From assembly GCA_900491605.1 (NCBI GenBank), contig UESW01004558.1:667920-731919 (forward strand): DNA of 64,000 bases, written 5' to 3'. A program made the position numbers and the translations under genes. Source of the stretch: Calamus simplicifolius. Lineage: Eukaryota; Streptophyta; Magnoliopsida; Arecales; Arecaceae. The notes below the pieces were generated by a model. The model ran no database searches. It was not told the origin of the DNA and saw only the letters and a program-made list of their open reading frames with translations. Every line of letters starts with the position of its first letter. Within the stretch, counting starts at the first letter, position 1. Positions 21,742 to 36,500 of this stretch are shown here, piece after piece.

Positions 21742-24700
21742 GTTTCTATTATAACATTATGTATGCAATAAGAAATTATATTCGAATATACCAAATTTAG
21801 ATTCAATTGTTCTATTCATCCTTAAATTCACATGATTCATAAATTATAAAGATAAAAAATAAAAAAATAAGATTACTTTAGAATACTTATAGATGCAAAG
21901 AGGAAGAAAATGTATGTATTCTTAACTTAGCTACGTTCAAAAGTAATCAAATTTAAAATTCATCCACATCATTTATCTTTGAATTTATATGAATTTTAAA
22001 ATTATTTTATTTTTTAATTTTTTTTTAATCTTTGAAATCATGAACTATGCAAATTTAATGATGAAAGAGGTCACCATATATGCTTTTAAGTTTTATACTT
22101 TTGTTCAAAATTTATTTTAATTTTTAAATTTAATTACTATATTTTAATTTTGTATATTTGGAAAAATTATATATCATACGCGATCAATTAAAATGGCTCA
22201 GGAGAAACCTTCCACATATAATGTCAAGATAACACGTTAGTTATTTTTAACTTTTAACCGATTATATTACAGGAGCAAAACGAATTTTGAGTTGAAGTTT
22301 CGGGATCAAAAGATATTTTACCTCGTGAAAAGGCATCAAAAATCATATCACGTTAAAAGTTGGCATCTCGAGACCGTTATTGCTTTTGCTTTCGTCTCTT
22401 GAATGCTTGCGAGGGACATATCAATGTCACGTCTTATAACATCTCAGCACAAGTATTCAATGTACGCGACGCGTACGTGATGAATGGTAGCTTTCATTAA
22501 TTGAAGCATCCAAATCTCTCCCAAACTCCATTAAGATCTGCAGGGTTCTTTGTCCTCGCCTTTTCCGGCTTTCGCCGCAGCCGGACTCGATTCCCATCTT
22601 CGCGAATCCCGATTCCGTCGTCGTTTCCCACGGTCTCATGTTCAAGTTCAAGTTCAACCCGCTATTCTCTTGCTCGAGCGGAGTGGGCCCACCAAACCTC
22701 TGCCCACCTCGTGGAAACGCCACCGTAGTCCGTACGCTTGTACAAACAAAGAGCGACGAATTATGGAACGAATCAACCGTCACCCGGACCGTCCGATCTC
22801 CCTGCAACCGGGATCCCCCGTCCACCCCCTTGACCAACCGACAACCCGCTTTCATGCGTCCCCCCCCTATCCAATGTTATGTATGTTTCGTTCGTTGCCA
22901 TTTGTTACGGGGACAATAAGAAACGGCGACAATAAAATAACAACTGTTATTTGAGCCAAATTTATAAGTAGATCTATCAATCAAATTAGTTTTTAATAAA
23001 AATACTCATGGATAATTCCATAACCAAAATCTAATCCATTTACTCTCGTTCCTGTTGGGCACGATAGGATCATCAATGGAAATGGAATGAAATAAAATAA
23101 GATCGGTGATTTTATAATTTTTTACTCAAAAAAATTTATAAATAATGCTTTAGTAATCTAATTTTACTCTAATTGAATTAAAATATTAATATAATTTAAT
23201 TCTATTAATGAATCAAAAGCGTTCTAATATATTTTAAAGATGTATAATGAAGTTTTTGCTGTAATAAATCCTTTAATTCAATATAAATGATAAAAAAAAT
23301 AAAACTTAACTCAACTTAGCTAAGCCTTTTCTCAATTACATGGGATCGGCTATATGAATCTGCTTCCTCAACTCTACTTTATTCAGGACTAAATTGATAT
23401 TTAAATTATAAATAATTATATTTTTTTAAATTATTTATATTCGTATTAGTTTGAATTTATTATTATTATTATTATTATCTTAATAAATATAAAGTATTTG
23501 ATATTTAAAATTTTTTTATGTTAAAATATTAAATATTTACTAAATATATCTTTTGATTTTTTTTTTTTTTTACAAGTGGACGATTAGACTAGTCTTGGTT
23601 GAGTCAAATCTGATATATCAAAGAATAAAATTTAAAAAAGTACTTATGGGCATAAATCATCCGACATTCAGCACCATGGTTCATAAATACATCGATTTTT
23701 TTTATCACCTTTTTTATCGAAATATGCTAGGTAATTTTTGAAAGACTAGTGCACCTCAAAATACATGGGAAAGAGTGATTATAAGAGACTATTATTGATT
23801 GAGGGCAGTCATGGAGATGTGATTTTATTCGACCATATACGTTTATGGTATGTGACGGACTCTATAGTCTCTGTTACAATGTTGCGGTAATTTTCACCCT
23901 ACCAAACGCCGACTTTCCGTACATTTTTTGTGACATCTTTCATGGTGGCTGGCCGCATGAGATGCATTATCATGCGATTCCCAGCTGTCTCCCGCTTTAA
24001 TCCCGATCCCACGGTCCAGAAATCGACGTCCTTTGCATGCGGGACACGTGTGCGGCGGATGACGGGAGGGACGAAGCGGACAAACGAATCCCCCCGGAAG
24101 CCAGCGAGGATCCTGACGCGTCGGCGTCGGTCCGCGTCGGCTGATATCACGCGGGCCCCACACATGGACGCGGCCTGCCATTGGCCCGCCGAAACGTGTC
24201 CTCACTGGCGGGTCCCCACGTTTTGTTGAACGGAATAAGTTAAAGAGGGGGCATCACGTTAAGGTGGGACGGCCTGCCGTTGGTTGGTCCACCGGTGATG
24301 AGCGATGGAATGACCTCGCCATTCACTCGTGCGTCTGGTTAAGGTGTGGCGGATGATAAATGGAAGGAATTTTATTCAAGGGGTTGACCATGCTTGTATG
24401 TGGATGATAAGGATGATCCAAGCCGACCAATGACATGTTATGAAGAACTTTACCCACAAACCTTTAAACATGATTCATTATATATTTGACATCCAATTTT
24501 TAATTTAAAAAATAATATATATGCAATAATTTTATTCAATAAAACTTAATTTATTAATCTTTAATTAGTTTGCCTCTCATGGTAGGAACATATAGCTAGA
24601 AGGCCAGTAAAAAATATAGATTAAATTACTTCATGCAGAGAAGTTAGCTCATGGCAATAAATATGTAATGCAAAAGATGAATTTATTATGACAAAATATG

Positions 24701-26940
24701 AGATGCACAATCTTTGTTCCATTATTTTGATCATCATGTTCTACTATATTGAAATAAACAAATAAATTTAAGAAAAACTAAACATCGTCTCATAAGGAGC
24801 TCCCCTCCTCTCTCTCTCTCTCTCTCTCTTTCCTTTATCTCGCATTCTCTTTCTCTTCACTAATGAAAGTATTGCTACAAGGTTTATCTTGGTCATCTTC
24901 ATTTTCTTTTATTAACTTATGTATCAAAAGTATGGTTTCTTTGTCATCCTTTAGGTTCTTCTTCTATTTTTGTAAATGCTTTATCGTAATGCTTGAAAGC
25001 TTTTTTGCTGAATTAAATTATCTCTTCCACCATTAATTCATTACCCATCTTATCGTCTAAAGTTTTATCATTGCATCTTTTGTTGCATCACAACTTAATC
25101 ATTAGCGCATATTTATCATTATTATGGGAAACACTTAACAAGTATTTATTGGCTATCAACAACAAAAAAAAAAAAAATTGGATCCATGTTATATATAATA
25201 AACATATATGAACTACATCCAAATTTTTTTCTTTCCTTTATATATGAAATAGAATGCTTTGCGGTATGAATGCTGCACTGCAATATGTTATGCATATTTA
25301 GATATCATCATATATTTTATTTCAAACACGAATATCTATTATTTGGCTATAATTCATCAATGTATAAACATCGATAACTTCTTTATTATTTTTTAAAATA
25401 ATAATAGCCATTCATACTATATGATGATTATGATACAAAATATGTTTAATTTAAAAAACCATACTCCTACGTAGTTATATAGAAATGTATTTTGAATATA
25501 GGTAGAAGGGGATTCATTGCGGCTAGGTTGACCATTCTCTCGCCTGCATTCAAGATTACCCCACTGCTAGCTAGCTAGTAACACCAAAAAAATTTATAAA
25601 CACTTGCTCTTTTTTATTATTTTTCACTGTCTACTTTTAAGTGGCTTTGCATTTTTTAGAGGTTGGAAATTATTTAAAATTTTAACTGAGAAGAGGAACA
25701 CAGGAAGATGAATTTTCTTTTCCACAAGCCCTTGCCCTCCTCCTTGACAACAAGCGGGTCTAGACTCCAGAGAGAGAAGCAAGGAATCATGATTAATAAT
25801 TGAAAGCGTTTGCCATATAAATCTATATATTTTTAAAGACAGTCAGTACTTTTTTTTAGCTAATATATATTAGTTTGAAATATTAATTGGATGGCAACTA
25901 TTTGACCTTGACGCAGGGATCAGAACAAGTCATTATTTATCTGGGAACAACTCATTTGCATTATTATAGAAGAAAAAAAAATATATATCTACGCGTACCA
26001 TGCGATCGCAATATGATCCTCTTCGTCCGATGTCACGTGATGAGTTAACGACTTTTTAACGAAAGCCTCCAATACGAATCAACTTTCATGCCGCATTGAA
26101 GCTAATTTGGGTAGCTAAAAAAATAAGGCACGATGATATAAGAGTGGCATGTCACGATGCACGTCTTTTAAATACGAGCGAGTTTCGTTGGCACGCATTT
26201 TTAACAACATATTTAATTAAAGAGAAGGGGGCACGGCGGGAGCGTAAAATAAGCCAAGCTTTATTAGAAGTACAATACCATTTAATGGTTGGCTACGGCA
26301 AAGGCCCCACGGCGCAAAAGCGGCCAACGCATCATCAGCGGGGGATAAAAACAAAAGCAGACAAGGGAAAGCACCAGTAGGTAGGGCATGAACCTACTCT
26401 ACTGGAAACATTGGCCAGGGCCCGTAGAGGCCCGAAGCTGGCACACAGCAGCGATGGCGACGGCTGGAAATGCCGTGACAAATCCGACTCATGGATCTAA
26501 TTTTAATCATTGCAATTAAACATCTCAATAACTAGTATTTTATTATTTTATCATCGTAATATTGAGTTCGCTTTATCCAATTTTTTTTTTTAATTCTAAA
26601 ATAAATGCATGCCTAAAGTTTTACGACGATCACAATACCACCTAATTATATTTATCTAGGTAATTTATTCTTAACGCATGTTCATATACAAAGAAGATTT
26701 ATACAAGACGAGGCTCATATAGGAACATCCCACGTTCCTAAAATTGCGGCGGCGATTCCACCGGCGTCTGATTCCTAGCATTCACCATAAATTGCTTTCA
26801 TTGAAAGGGATGTATAACAGGATAAGTTCCATGCAACGATCCTCTTCATTTCTATTATAAAAAAAAAAAAAGTAATAAATATGGCTTGCATTGATAACAT
26901 ATTAGGGATAAAAAATTAATTAAATAAAAAAAGACATCTT
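21742..26940. other. Intergenic region upstream of the response regulator
   Basis: Mostly AT-rich. Two GC-richer islands (22540-22900 and 23920-24240) have short open frames on both strands, but no recognisable domain. The second island contains ACGT-core motifs (GGACACGTGT near 24045, AAACGTGTCC near 24190). A CT microsatellite lies at 24807-24830, and a 94-codon frame of unknown character at 26096-26380. I see no supportable gene. Confidence 0.5.
23304..23400 (+). repeat. Dispersed plant repeat, copy 2
   Basis: Reads AACTCAACTTAGCTAAGCC, then GGGATCGGCTATATGAATCT and GCTTCCTCAACTCTAC, then TTTATTCAGGACTAAATTG. Same orientation and core as copies 1 and 3, with a longer 3' part shared with copy 1. 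A TTA triplet run follows at 23458-23478. Confidence 0.6.
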
Positions 26941-27586
26941 TTTAAGGATTCCTTTGCCTTCGGCGGAGTAGGTTAGATCCCAGCTTTCTCGGTTGCTCGA
27001 GGGATTATTGCTTGTGTCCTCATTGATTGCGAGGGATAAAAAAAACAAGAAATAAAACCAAAAAGGGAAGAGAGAGAGAGAGAGAGCGGGGTGCGGGGGA
27101 GGGAGAGGTGTTTTCTATGGAGGTCCCCCCCCCCCCCCCCGCATCACCACCACCAGCTCTCTCCATCTCTACCGAGCTCTGTGGTTGCTTTCCCCATTTG
27201 ACTCCCTTTCAATTATCATAAAACATTCCTTTCTATCAACCCTTTCCATCTCTGTTCTCTGCCAACCCATATTCCCTTGATTCCTTTCAAAGCCTCCATC
27301 TTTCCTTCTCTTGGCTCTGTTTCTCGGTCTGGTATCGTGGAGGGACTCGGGATCTCTACTGTCTCCTTCTACTCTTCTTTCCTTTGATTTCTTTCGCACT
27401 TCCTTTTTTCTCTCTGCGATGTTTTTGTCTTTAGAGCTCTTTCTAGGTTCCTAAAAGCCAATCCAGAAGGTTACGCGAAGGGTTTTTATTTTTTATTTTT
27501 GGGCGTGCTAAGCAACGCGGAGTTCAGTTCCCAGGAGATCCTTTCGTTTTGTTTCCTTGCTTTTTGGGCGGGAGGAATTGGGGGAG
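26941..27586 (+). promoter_or_regulatory. Probable promoter and 5' leader of the response regulator
   Basis: The stretch before the start codon turns pyrimidine-rich. It carries a GA run (27069-27086), a 16-base poly-C run (27125-27140) and many CT-rich blocks, typical of plant 5' leaders. No clear TATA box can be fixed, and a leader intron cannot be excluded. Two short open frames here (27027-27221 plus, 27169-27399 minus) have no domain. Confidence 0.35.
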
Positions 27587-30500
27587 ATGACGGCGGAAGA
27601 GAGGAAGGGGAGAGAAGGTGGGCCCAAAGACCAGTTTCCGGTCGGCATGCGGGTTCTCGCTGTGGACGATGATCCGACTTGCCTCAAATTGTTGGAGATA
27701 TTGCTGCTTCGCTGCCAGTATCAAGGTTGGATCCTTGTGCCTCCTTTTTTCCTTCTAACCTCTCTCTCTCTCTCTCTCTCTCTCCCTTTAATTTTGTCGA
27801 TATTAGTCTCGGATTTAGTCATCATGTGACAAATTACTGCAGTTTAGTAGTTTTGATGTCTTGCTTACGATTATTGATGCGGCGTTTTCCTTTCGCTCTT
27901 GATTTATATACATGTTTGGCGTCTTAATTTCATCAGGTTTGGGTCAACTTTGGATTTCTTTTCTTCTTTTCTCCCTTTCTTTATCTCTTTTAATATCGAA
28001 CTGGGATCTGCTTAAAGATTAGTTCATTTGATTCTTCTAGTTACGACCACTAGTCAGGCGATCACGGCTCTGAAGATGCTGAGAGAGAACAAAGACAAGT
28101 TTGATCTGGTCATCAGCGATGTCCATATGCCCGACATGGATGGTTTCAAGTTGTTGGAGCTTGTGGGCCTCGAAATGGACCTCCCAGTCATTAGTAAGTC
28201 TTGGATGTTGTCTCGGTTTTCCTATCGTTCTAAGAATGAGAGTATTGTTAATATTCTTTGATTCAAAACCATTTCATCTTTAATAATGAGTGTATGACAA
28301 ATAGGTTTATAGACGGAATGGGTTCAACAGTGATAAGAAAAAAAATTGAATAAACAACGTTTTTTTACTCTATTTGTGCATTTTAGCGTCACCATAATGC
28401 ATAATTGATAGACTGGGATTGAGTGTTTGTCAGTTATATAAAATTTAGAAGTTCTCAGTTGATAGTAAATGCAGTTGTCAAGCTAAGAAAATCCATAATG
28501 CAGTGCTATCGGCCAATGGTGAGACTAAAGCTGTGATGAAGGGGATAACACATGGTGCCTGTGACTATCTGCTGAAACCCGTTCGGATGGAAGAACTCAA
28601 GAATATATGGCAGCATGTAGTTAGGAGGAGGAAATTTGATCCCCGAGATCACAATAATTATGATAGTGTGGATGATTCCGAGAAGCCTCAGCATGCGAAT
28701 TCTGAAGGTGCACAGGGTCAGATTACCTGTGAATCATCTGATCATGGCGGGAAACTCAACAGAAAGAGGAAGGACCAGAACGAGGATGAGGAAGATGATG
28801 GTCAGGAAAACATGCATGAGAATGCTGATCCATCCACTCAGAAAAAGCCCAGGGTTGTGTGGTCTGTTGAGCTGCATCGTAAATTTGTAGCTGCTGTCAA
28901 TCAGTTGGGAGTTGACAGTAAGATTTTCTTACCACAACAGTTTCTTTTCTTTTCTTTTTTCCATTTCCTGTTGGGAATGGACTAAATGTTACTGAAAATA
29001 TTTGTACTTGAGTCTTATGTTTCTGTTCATCTTTCTGTTACAGGGGCTGTGCCTAAGAGGATACTTGATCTTATGAATGTTGAAAAGCTCACTAGGGAAA
29101 ATGTGGCAAGCCACCTCCAGGTACTGTGTCAAACACTGCCTTTTTTTTTTTTTTTCCTGAGTTGGCATGCTATTTCAGCATTGAGTCAAACACTGCCTAA
29201 AATTCCCCTGCAGTTGGTGCTACCGTTTTAAAAAATATTGTGATAGTTGCCATGCAATGTTTTTCATGTACTGGTAGGCTGATAACTACTTGATGATGGC
29301 CCTAAATGTGTCTAGTTGTCTGATTAGTCAAGTCCTCATGAATGGTTAGAAAAATGAAGGACCAAGATTTTAAACAAAGGAGCATATTTAATAATCCTAA
29401 CCCTCCAGCTAGGAAATATAGTTGTCCATCGCCTGTTAATATAGTTTTATCGCTCATCACTTAACTATATTCTTGCTCTGGAGCTGACTGTCAAATGTTC
29501 TGATTGCAGAAGTATAGGCTTTACCTTAAAAGACTCAGTGCTGTGGCAAGCCAACAAGCTAACATGGTTGCTGCTTTTGGAGGCAGAGACCATTCTTATT
29601 TACCTATGAGTTCATTGGATGGATATGGAAATTTTCATGCACTGGCCACTCCTGGTCAGCTACCAGCTGTTTCATCTTTCCAAACAAACGGAGTGCTGAG
29701 TAGAACAAACACCGCTGGATATGGACTGCATGCATTTACTTCCTCTGGAATAGTTCAACCTGGTCGTCCCCATGGCAATGCAAGCAATCCCACCAATGAT
29801 CTTGGTAAGCTTCAGGGCATTAAACTACCAGGAAGCCAAAATGGGAATTTGCTCCAGGGGTTGCCCACAACATTGGAACTAGACCAATTACAGCAACAGA
29901 AGAGGATGCAGGAAGCAAATATCCGTTTGCCTGGTGGTTTCTCTGGTGCTGGACTGGCTACTGGTAGTTCCAGCAACTCATTTGTCAAGGTAACAAACAG
30001 TCCTTTGTTATCGCAAGCACATCAGCAGCATATGCAGACAAAGGGGTTAGGCAATCACTCTTCTCTACGAATGCCATCCATGAGCTCAGACCCTTTCCAA
30101 GTGACTGTTGGTGGTTCTTCCCATTTGCCCGATCTGAGTAGATGTGATGATGCCTGGCAGGGTGCTGTTCCATTAACTGGGTATACATCCAACACTTTGT
30201 CTATGAATGCCCCCTTTCTTCATGATGACTTAGCTAATATGGGAGCAGATGTGCCTGGAGTCCCCCACATAGACAGCAACCCTCTGAATATTTCTTCCAG
30301 CAATGAAGTAGCAGCACCTCATCATGATCCTGTGACTGGAGGGGATATACAGTGCGAAGCCAATTCGTTTGGGGGGAACACAATGCTAATGCCTTCAGCT
30401 TTAGAGGCAGACTCAAAATTCTTGAACTTCGGAAGTGCAGGCACTTCTAAACAGAAATTGGGGAAGCCAAATCAAGATCATATTCGCGAACCTAATCTTA

Positions 30501-33500
30501 TACTCAATTCTTACTTCAATTCTTCAGGGTCAAGTAATCTTATGATGAGTCCTGTTGCTGAGAATCAGAGATTGAGCAACGGCCATTTTAACAAAACGGT
30601 GGGCATAAATGGAGTTGGCCAAACAAATTTTATTGCTTCAGTTCCTACACAGAATTTCAAGATTGATAAGTCAACCACTAATATGAAGCCGACCTATAGG
30701 GAGGAATCTATTTTGGAAACTCCGAAGACGCAGGGTGGATTTAGTTCTAATGTCTGCAGCTTCGATGATATAGTCAATTCCATGATCAAACCGGTATGAT
30801 CCTTTTTATTCATTCACATGTTGCTCTTGACGTTATTCTTTTTGTTGTGCAGTACCACTAATTATTGATATTGCATTTTTCCTGCTGAAATGTTCATTTG
30901 GTGGTGAGCAAAGATCTCAATGCAAGGTTTTATCTAGAAGATAAAGTGATAAGCATATCTGATGTTTTTTGAATAAATAATACCATCACATATTCAAAAA
31001 CCGGGATGCTGCTGTTCAGATTAAAGTGAATGGGATCCAAATACTCAACTCAACTCAACTCATCTAAGCCTTTTCCCAACTATATGGGGTCGGCTACATG
31101 AATCTGCTTCCTCTATAAATGGAATCCAAATACTCAACTGAAAAATAAATCATTGCAGTGTCCTATTTTCGCTGCTACCACTATTAATCTTTCATCTCTT
31201 GTTATGATACCACCATGACCCTCCACTAGCACTATTCAGCTTTGCCACCGCAAGGGGCCTGCTCCCCTATGATAAAGCAGCGGGGATGACAAACCCAAAC
31301 TATGATAAAGAAGAGGATATGAACGCTCTTGGGAAAGTTTTGAACAACCCAATGGGTTGTAATTCAAGAAAACAGCATTTTTGGTAATGAACACCAACTT
31401 GGTCATCAGCTTTTGTTGAATCTCTATTGGTTATTTATGAATGTAAGACTTCATTGCATCATGGGTATTCCAATTAATAGTGTGTTTGGAATACTTGTAT
31501 GCAAAGCCTCCATATTTTATTATTTGTTATGGTCTGAGGCCAAGTATTTGAGGCTATGTGCTGTGCTTGAGGAGCAGTCGCTGAAGTGAATGCGGGCTTC
31601 TCATTAGAAAATGAAATAATAAACACTCACTACACTTGCACTCATGTTCATTACAATACACTTATGATGCAAGTATGAATAGTCTCTATGCTTCTAAGGC
31701 ATGTCCACTCATAAAAAAGAATGAAACACATATCAACCGATAACAACTAAAGATTTATATATGGCAACATTTATACACAAAATAACTAACATTCCAACTG
31801 CATTAAAAAACTCTCAACAATCATCACTAATAAGTTGATAAGCACAAATCGGATTTTAAATCACTTAATTTCTTAACTAGCGCATTTTCCCAACAATTAT
31901 TTTCAACTAGGAAAAGGGAGGGCGGTCTAATGCACGAGGCTCCCATAACTACAGGGTCTGAGAAAGGTCAGAGATATGCAACCTTATTCCTATATGTAAG
32001 GATGCTATTTTCATATTTCAAACTTGTGACACTTAGATCACAAGAGAGTAAACTTAACAATGATTTCAGGTCCTGACGAGATGTCCCATGGGATGTTGGG
32101 TTGGGTTGTTGTCCTTAGTATTGGATAGTACTATCCTGTCATCATTCCAGCATCCTAATTAATGCCTCCTTAGACATCCGTTGTCCTAAGTATCGGGATT
32201 GGATGGAACAGCAAAGCTTCCCATTCCACGAAAAAGCTGAGACAGTCTAGTCTTGTGAGATTTAAAACCTTGAACTTATGGTTGCACTAAGTCTTGCGCT
32301 CTTGAATTAATTAGGAACTAGGAAGAAATTTGAGCCACATTCTATATTAAGTTGTCTTGTAAGATCACAATGCATACAACAGTGTTGTCCTTTTGTAATA
32401 GGTAGTAATATTGGGCATAACTTTCAGAGCTGATGATTGTGTAGGATGAATCTTAGGTAGTTAGGTTTTCATTCTTTACCTAATGCACTTCAGCAGTCTT
32501 AAACCTCATAGTGATGATGCAGTCATTTTAGAAAAGTAATGAGATATCCTGACATGGGAAGGTTGAAGATATTCCTCAGTAAAATAGTCATATAGAATCA
32601 GCTATTAAATTGCAAAGGCAGATTAAAATGCCATATTTCTACATTTACATGCTGTCTCCTCATTATAACTATCTTGCTTGTGATAAATACAAACATGTGC
32701 ACGCATAGGCTGTTATATATGATGTGTCAAAGCATAGAAATTTTCTTCACACTTTGCTACTTGTCTGCAATCTGGATCTTCTCTCTAACTGTGATGCAGT
32801 TCAGACTTGTTTGAGTCTTCGAGTCCACATGATGCCTCCTGATTATTCTGGTTGTCCTTTTGGTGGGTGTCTTATAGTAGCAGACATGATCTGCTTGCAG
32901 ATCAACATGTATATAGGGTTATCATGGCCCTCCAATGAGTGTTGACTTCTGATTGGAACCATGCATATTTATGGCTACACATTGCTGCATGACAACCTCT
33001 TAATTATTTCATCACATCAGTTGAATGCATGGGCTGCAAGATTGTGCTTTTGTTCTTGCTGCAGAGAAGGTTGCGTTGCATGCACTATTACTTGAGTATT
33101 ACTTCATTGTGGCCCTTTGGTAAATCATGAAGTCAAAGAAATGGTATATATGCTGATGAGTTTTACTTTTTATGATTCACTCCTCAGAGTGCACTTTAAT
33201 TTTTCAAGATGGCTGATTAGATTTTTGAGCAGTAGAATGACCAACAGTAGATGATTTCAATAATTAATATCATCATCTAAGGTAACGTGATGAACCATAA
33301 TTAACAACATGATGTAATTTTTGACCTGGCTATCATCTGTGCTGATGCTTTTTGCTGCTAGTTGGATGATGCAAGAAACTTCCATTCTTATTTGACATGT
33401 CGACAGTCTACACAACCCTAAAGTTGATTAGAGACGGTGTCTCTAATCAACTGACAACTATGAAACATCAGGTTCCTTTATCCAGTGGTCACTATTAGGC

Positions 33501-36500
33501 CTTGATTTAGTGAACTGCTAAAGAATCATGACAAATGTGGTCATTGATCTTTTTAGATCACCTGCCATAAGTGACCTTCTTTTAGATTCTGTTTGAAGCT
33601 GTTCTTTTGGTCACTTTCTTCATTTTCATAAAATTCAGTCGTTTATACCGTATCTGTTTCTTGAATATTGTAATTATGGTGTCATGATGCCTTTCCTACT
33701 TAAAGTAAAATTAAAGGGCTCCAATATGCTTCTTTCACACAATCTGAATCTTTGTTATAGAGAACGGATTTAGGGGGAGAATAATATTAAGAAATCATCT
33801 AGGGATTAATTTTCTGAAGCATTTGGGCATTATTTATGTTCTTAGATAGCAACAATGTTCTTGTCAAGTAGCTATTGCCATGATCATAGGTTTCATGGTC
33901 CCTCATAGACAAAACTTGTTGGACAACATAAAGCTGCAGAATTTTGGTACATGATAATTGATCAACGGAACAGTTTCAAGCTTTCTCAAAGAAGGTGACA
34001 TGTGCCATCCTTTACTGCCATCTTCAGGCAGCCATAGCAAAATCAGCCTTTGTACCATCACTTAGTAGCAAAGGACATCTTTTGAGAGCTTTGAGCATTA
34101 ACTTCATGGATGAAGATGGCAATACAGAGCACCCATGTTAGTTTAGATGGACAAACCTTAAACTGGTTATATAGCTCAATTTATATTAAAAGTTTGTTCA
34201 GCTAAATACTGAGATTGAAATACACTCTTTATAGGAATTTATAATTTTTTTCACCATATAATTTCTATGTAGAAAGAAGAGTATAAGAGGGTACATCATG
34301 ATACAACAGAAACGTGCATCAAAAGTGTATTGAATGAATAATAATAATTCTTAGTGGTGATGCCCATTTTTTGTGCATGTGATGATGCATTCAAGGCAAT
34401 AATGAGTCCCACAAATATGATATTATTACATTAGATCTAAGGGGAACTTGGTAAATCTCATGGTTTCAGGCTTGTTTAAGAACAACTGGAAAGTGAATGA
34501 ACAAGACTAAAAAGGTGATAGCTACTAAATAATTGGAACTATATCTTTGCAAGTGTCATTTACATCGCATATAAAATTAACATTTTATATGTATAAACCC
34601 TCTTTTAGTTCATGTACTCTTTTCAAGCCATTTATCTAAGTGGTGTCATTGGTGGGGTAAAATCTTTTAACTAAAAGAAGAGTATGTTTATGATGGAATC
34701 ACTAAAGAGAGAATTGTGAGGGCCTAACGGGCGTCATGTATAGATGGCTCAAAGAGTTTGAATTATGGTGCAAGAGATTCTGTGTACTTGAATGCCATAA
34801 GCAAGTGGTAAATTTATCTTAGAATGGAGGGACATAAGCAAGGTTCACTGTCTTAGACACTTGGTACCAAACCCTTACTAATACTCTATTAGTATAGTGT
34901 CGGTATACCTGACACTTAGGTTGATTCAATGTATCGAGACTCGGTGCGCAACAATACCAAGCCTCAATTTAGTACCTATGTGGTACAATATGTCTGGTAT
35001 GGGATGGTATGCTCTAGTATGGCATGCCATGGATACAGTTCTATGTAATATGAGTGTTGGCAAAGGATGTCGATGTCGTTATAGATTGAAGCCAATTCTC
35101 AAATATTAGTAAGGAATATCAAGGAAAAAATTATATAAATATGTGCCTTGCAAGTAGATCCACAAGTGTAGGAGATAAGAAATGGGATGTCTCTAATGCA
35201 ATATTTATTTAATAATGGTAAAGCAAGCATATATAACAATAATGCAAAGGGAAGCATTCCTACTTCGAACTTCGAGGTCTGCATCTAGTAACTTTGGCCA
35301 TAGGGAATTCTAGAATGTCAAGACAGGTCTGAGAGTGTGATGTTTGATATCATATATGCTAGTTACAGAAGTTATGAGGTTGTGTAAGTTGGTGAGACGA
35401 GATGCCTAAAATGAAGATATGCCTGGAATATGCAACATAGTTGCTATTCTGTCTGAGTCTGAATTTTCTGGATTTGTTGTCTATCTGGTAGCTTAGTGCC
35501 ACTGAGCGAGATAGTATAGCACATATATTAACTGCAATAGAATTTCAACCGAAACAACTTGTTAATATTAGAACTGGAGTTATAAAGTACCATCTTTGAG
35601 GCAAAGCTGGAATAGGCGCAAGCCCTTATTGTGTGCTACCTTTTGCTCTTGCATAACTGAATCAATTCTTGAAATATTACTGTACAACATTGAACGTCAA
35701 CATAGATTCAGAGTTATCTTTGTTTTTCTTCCCCTGTAGTGCTACTATCTATTTTTAGCTTGAACCTACCATAAGTCACTCTGTTTTGAACATGATTCCT
35801 CATTTGCTATGTTGGATTGACTCAAGTAAATTAAGTAGTTGGATCTCCAAACATCATATCCCTTAAAAGGTTTCTCCCAATGAAACTACTATAAATTAGG
35901 ACCTCATACAAGAGTTCATCGGCTTGGTTGTTTGCATCAATGCATGCAACTTTAAAATGGTAAATTCAAAGTAATTTTGGAGCGTCGAGCACTTCTGTGA
36001 TATTCAAGATTTTACAGATTCATTGTGGTAACAAGCCTTCTGTAAAAATTGCAAATGCTTTATTTGGAATGTTATTGAACCTGGTAAACTACAGGATTGT
36101 ATCTCTTGGACTGAAGTGGAGGATATGATGGAAGAAATATGGTTGAGGTTGTTTGGTCAGTTTTATTTTTGGCTGAAACTTCCTTGCACATTGTTGGCCC
36201 ATCCGATCTTGATTGTTGACTTCAAGAAATATATTTTCTGCTTAAAATTCTATTATACATGTGTTTTTTTTTTCCATAGGTTAAGTGTGTTTTTCCATAG
36301 GATCTGCTATCCTGTTAGAAGGGTTCTTCCATAATATTTTGCTTGGATAGCATTAAGTCCTACATTCCAAAATACATTCTCCTTGCGAATGCAACCATTT
36401 CATGTCCAAACTATTCAAAATTCTGGCATGATGCACCAAATTACATTGATGATATAAATTCAATTTATTCTTCCTATTTATTTGATGATATGAGTTATGA

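Noticed and set aside
22457..22954. Overlapping frames of 75-134 codons on both strands
   Set aside because: No recognisable domain, no splice partners, and both strands are open at the same time in a GC-richer island.
23894..24229. Frames of 88-103 codons near ACGT-core motifs
   Set aside because: Arg-rich composition on both strands fits GC-rich non-coding DNA; kept only as a note in the intergenic entry.
26096..26380. 94-codon plus frame
   Set aside because: Could be a decayed gene piece, but I recognise nothing in it and see no neighbouring exons.
27557..27586. Upstream extension of the response regulator frame
   Set aside because: The extension has no ATG; the first in-frame ATG is at 27587 and gives the expected N-terminus.
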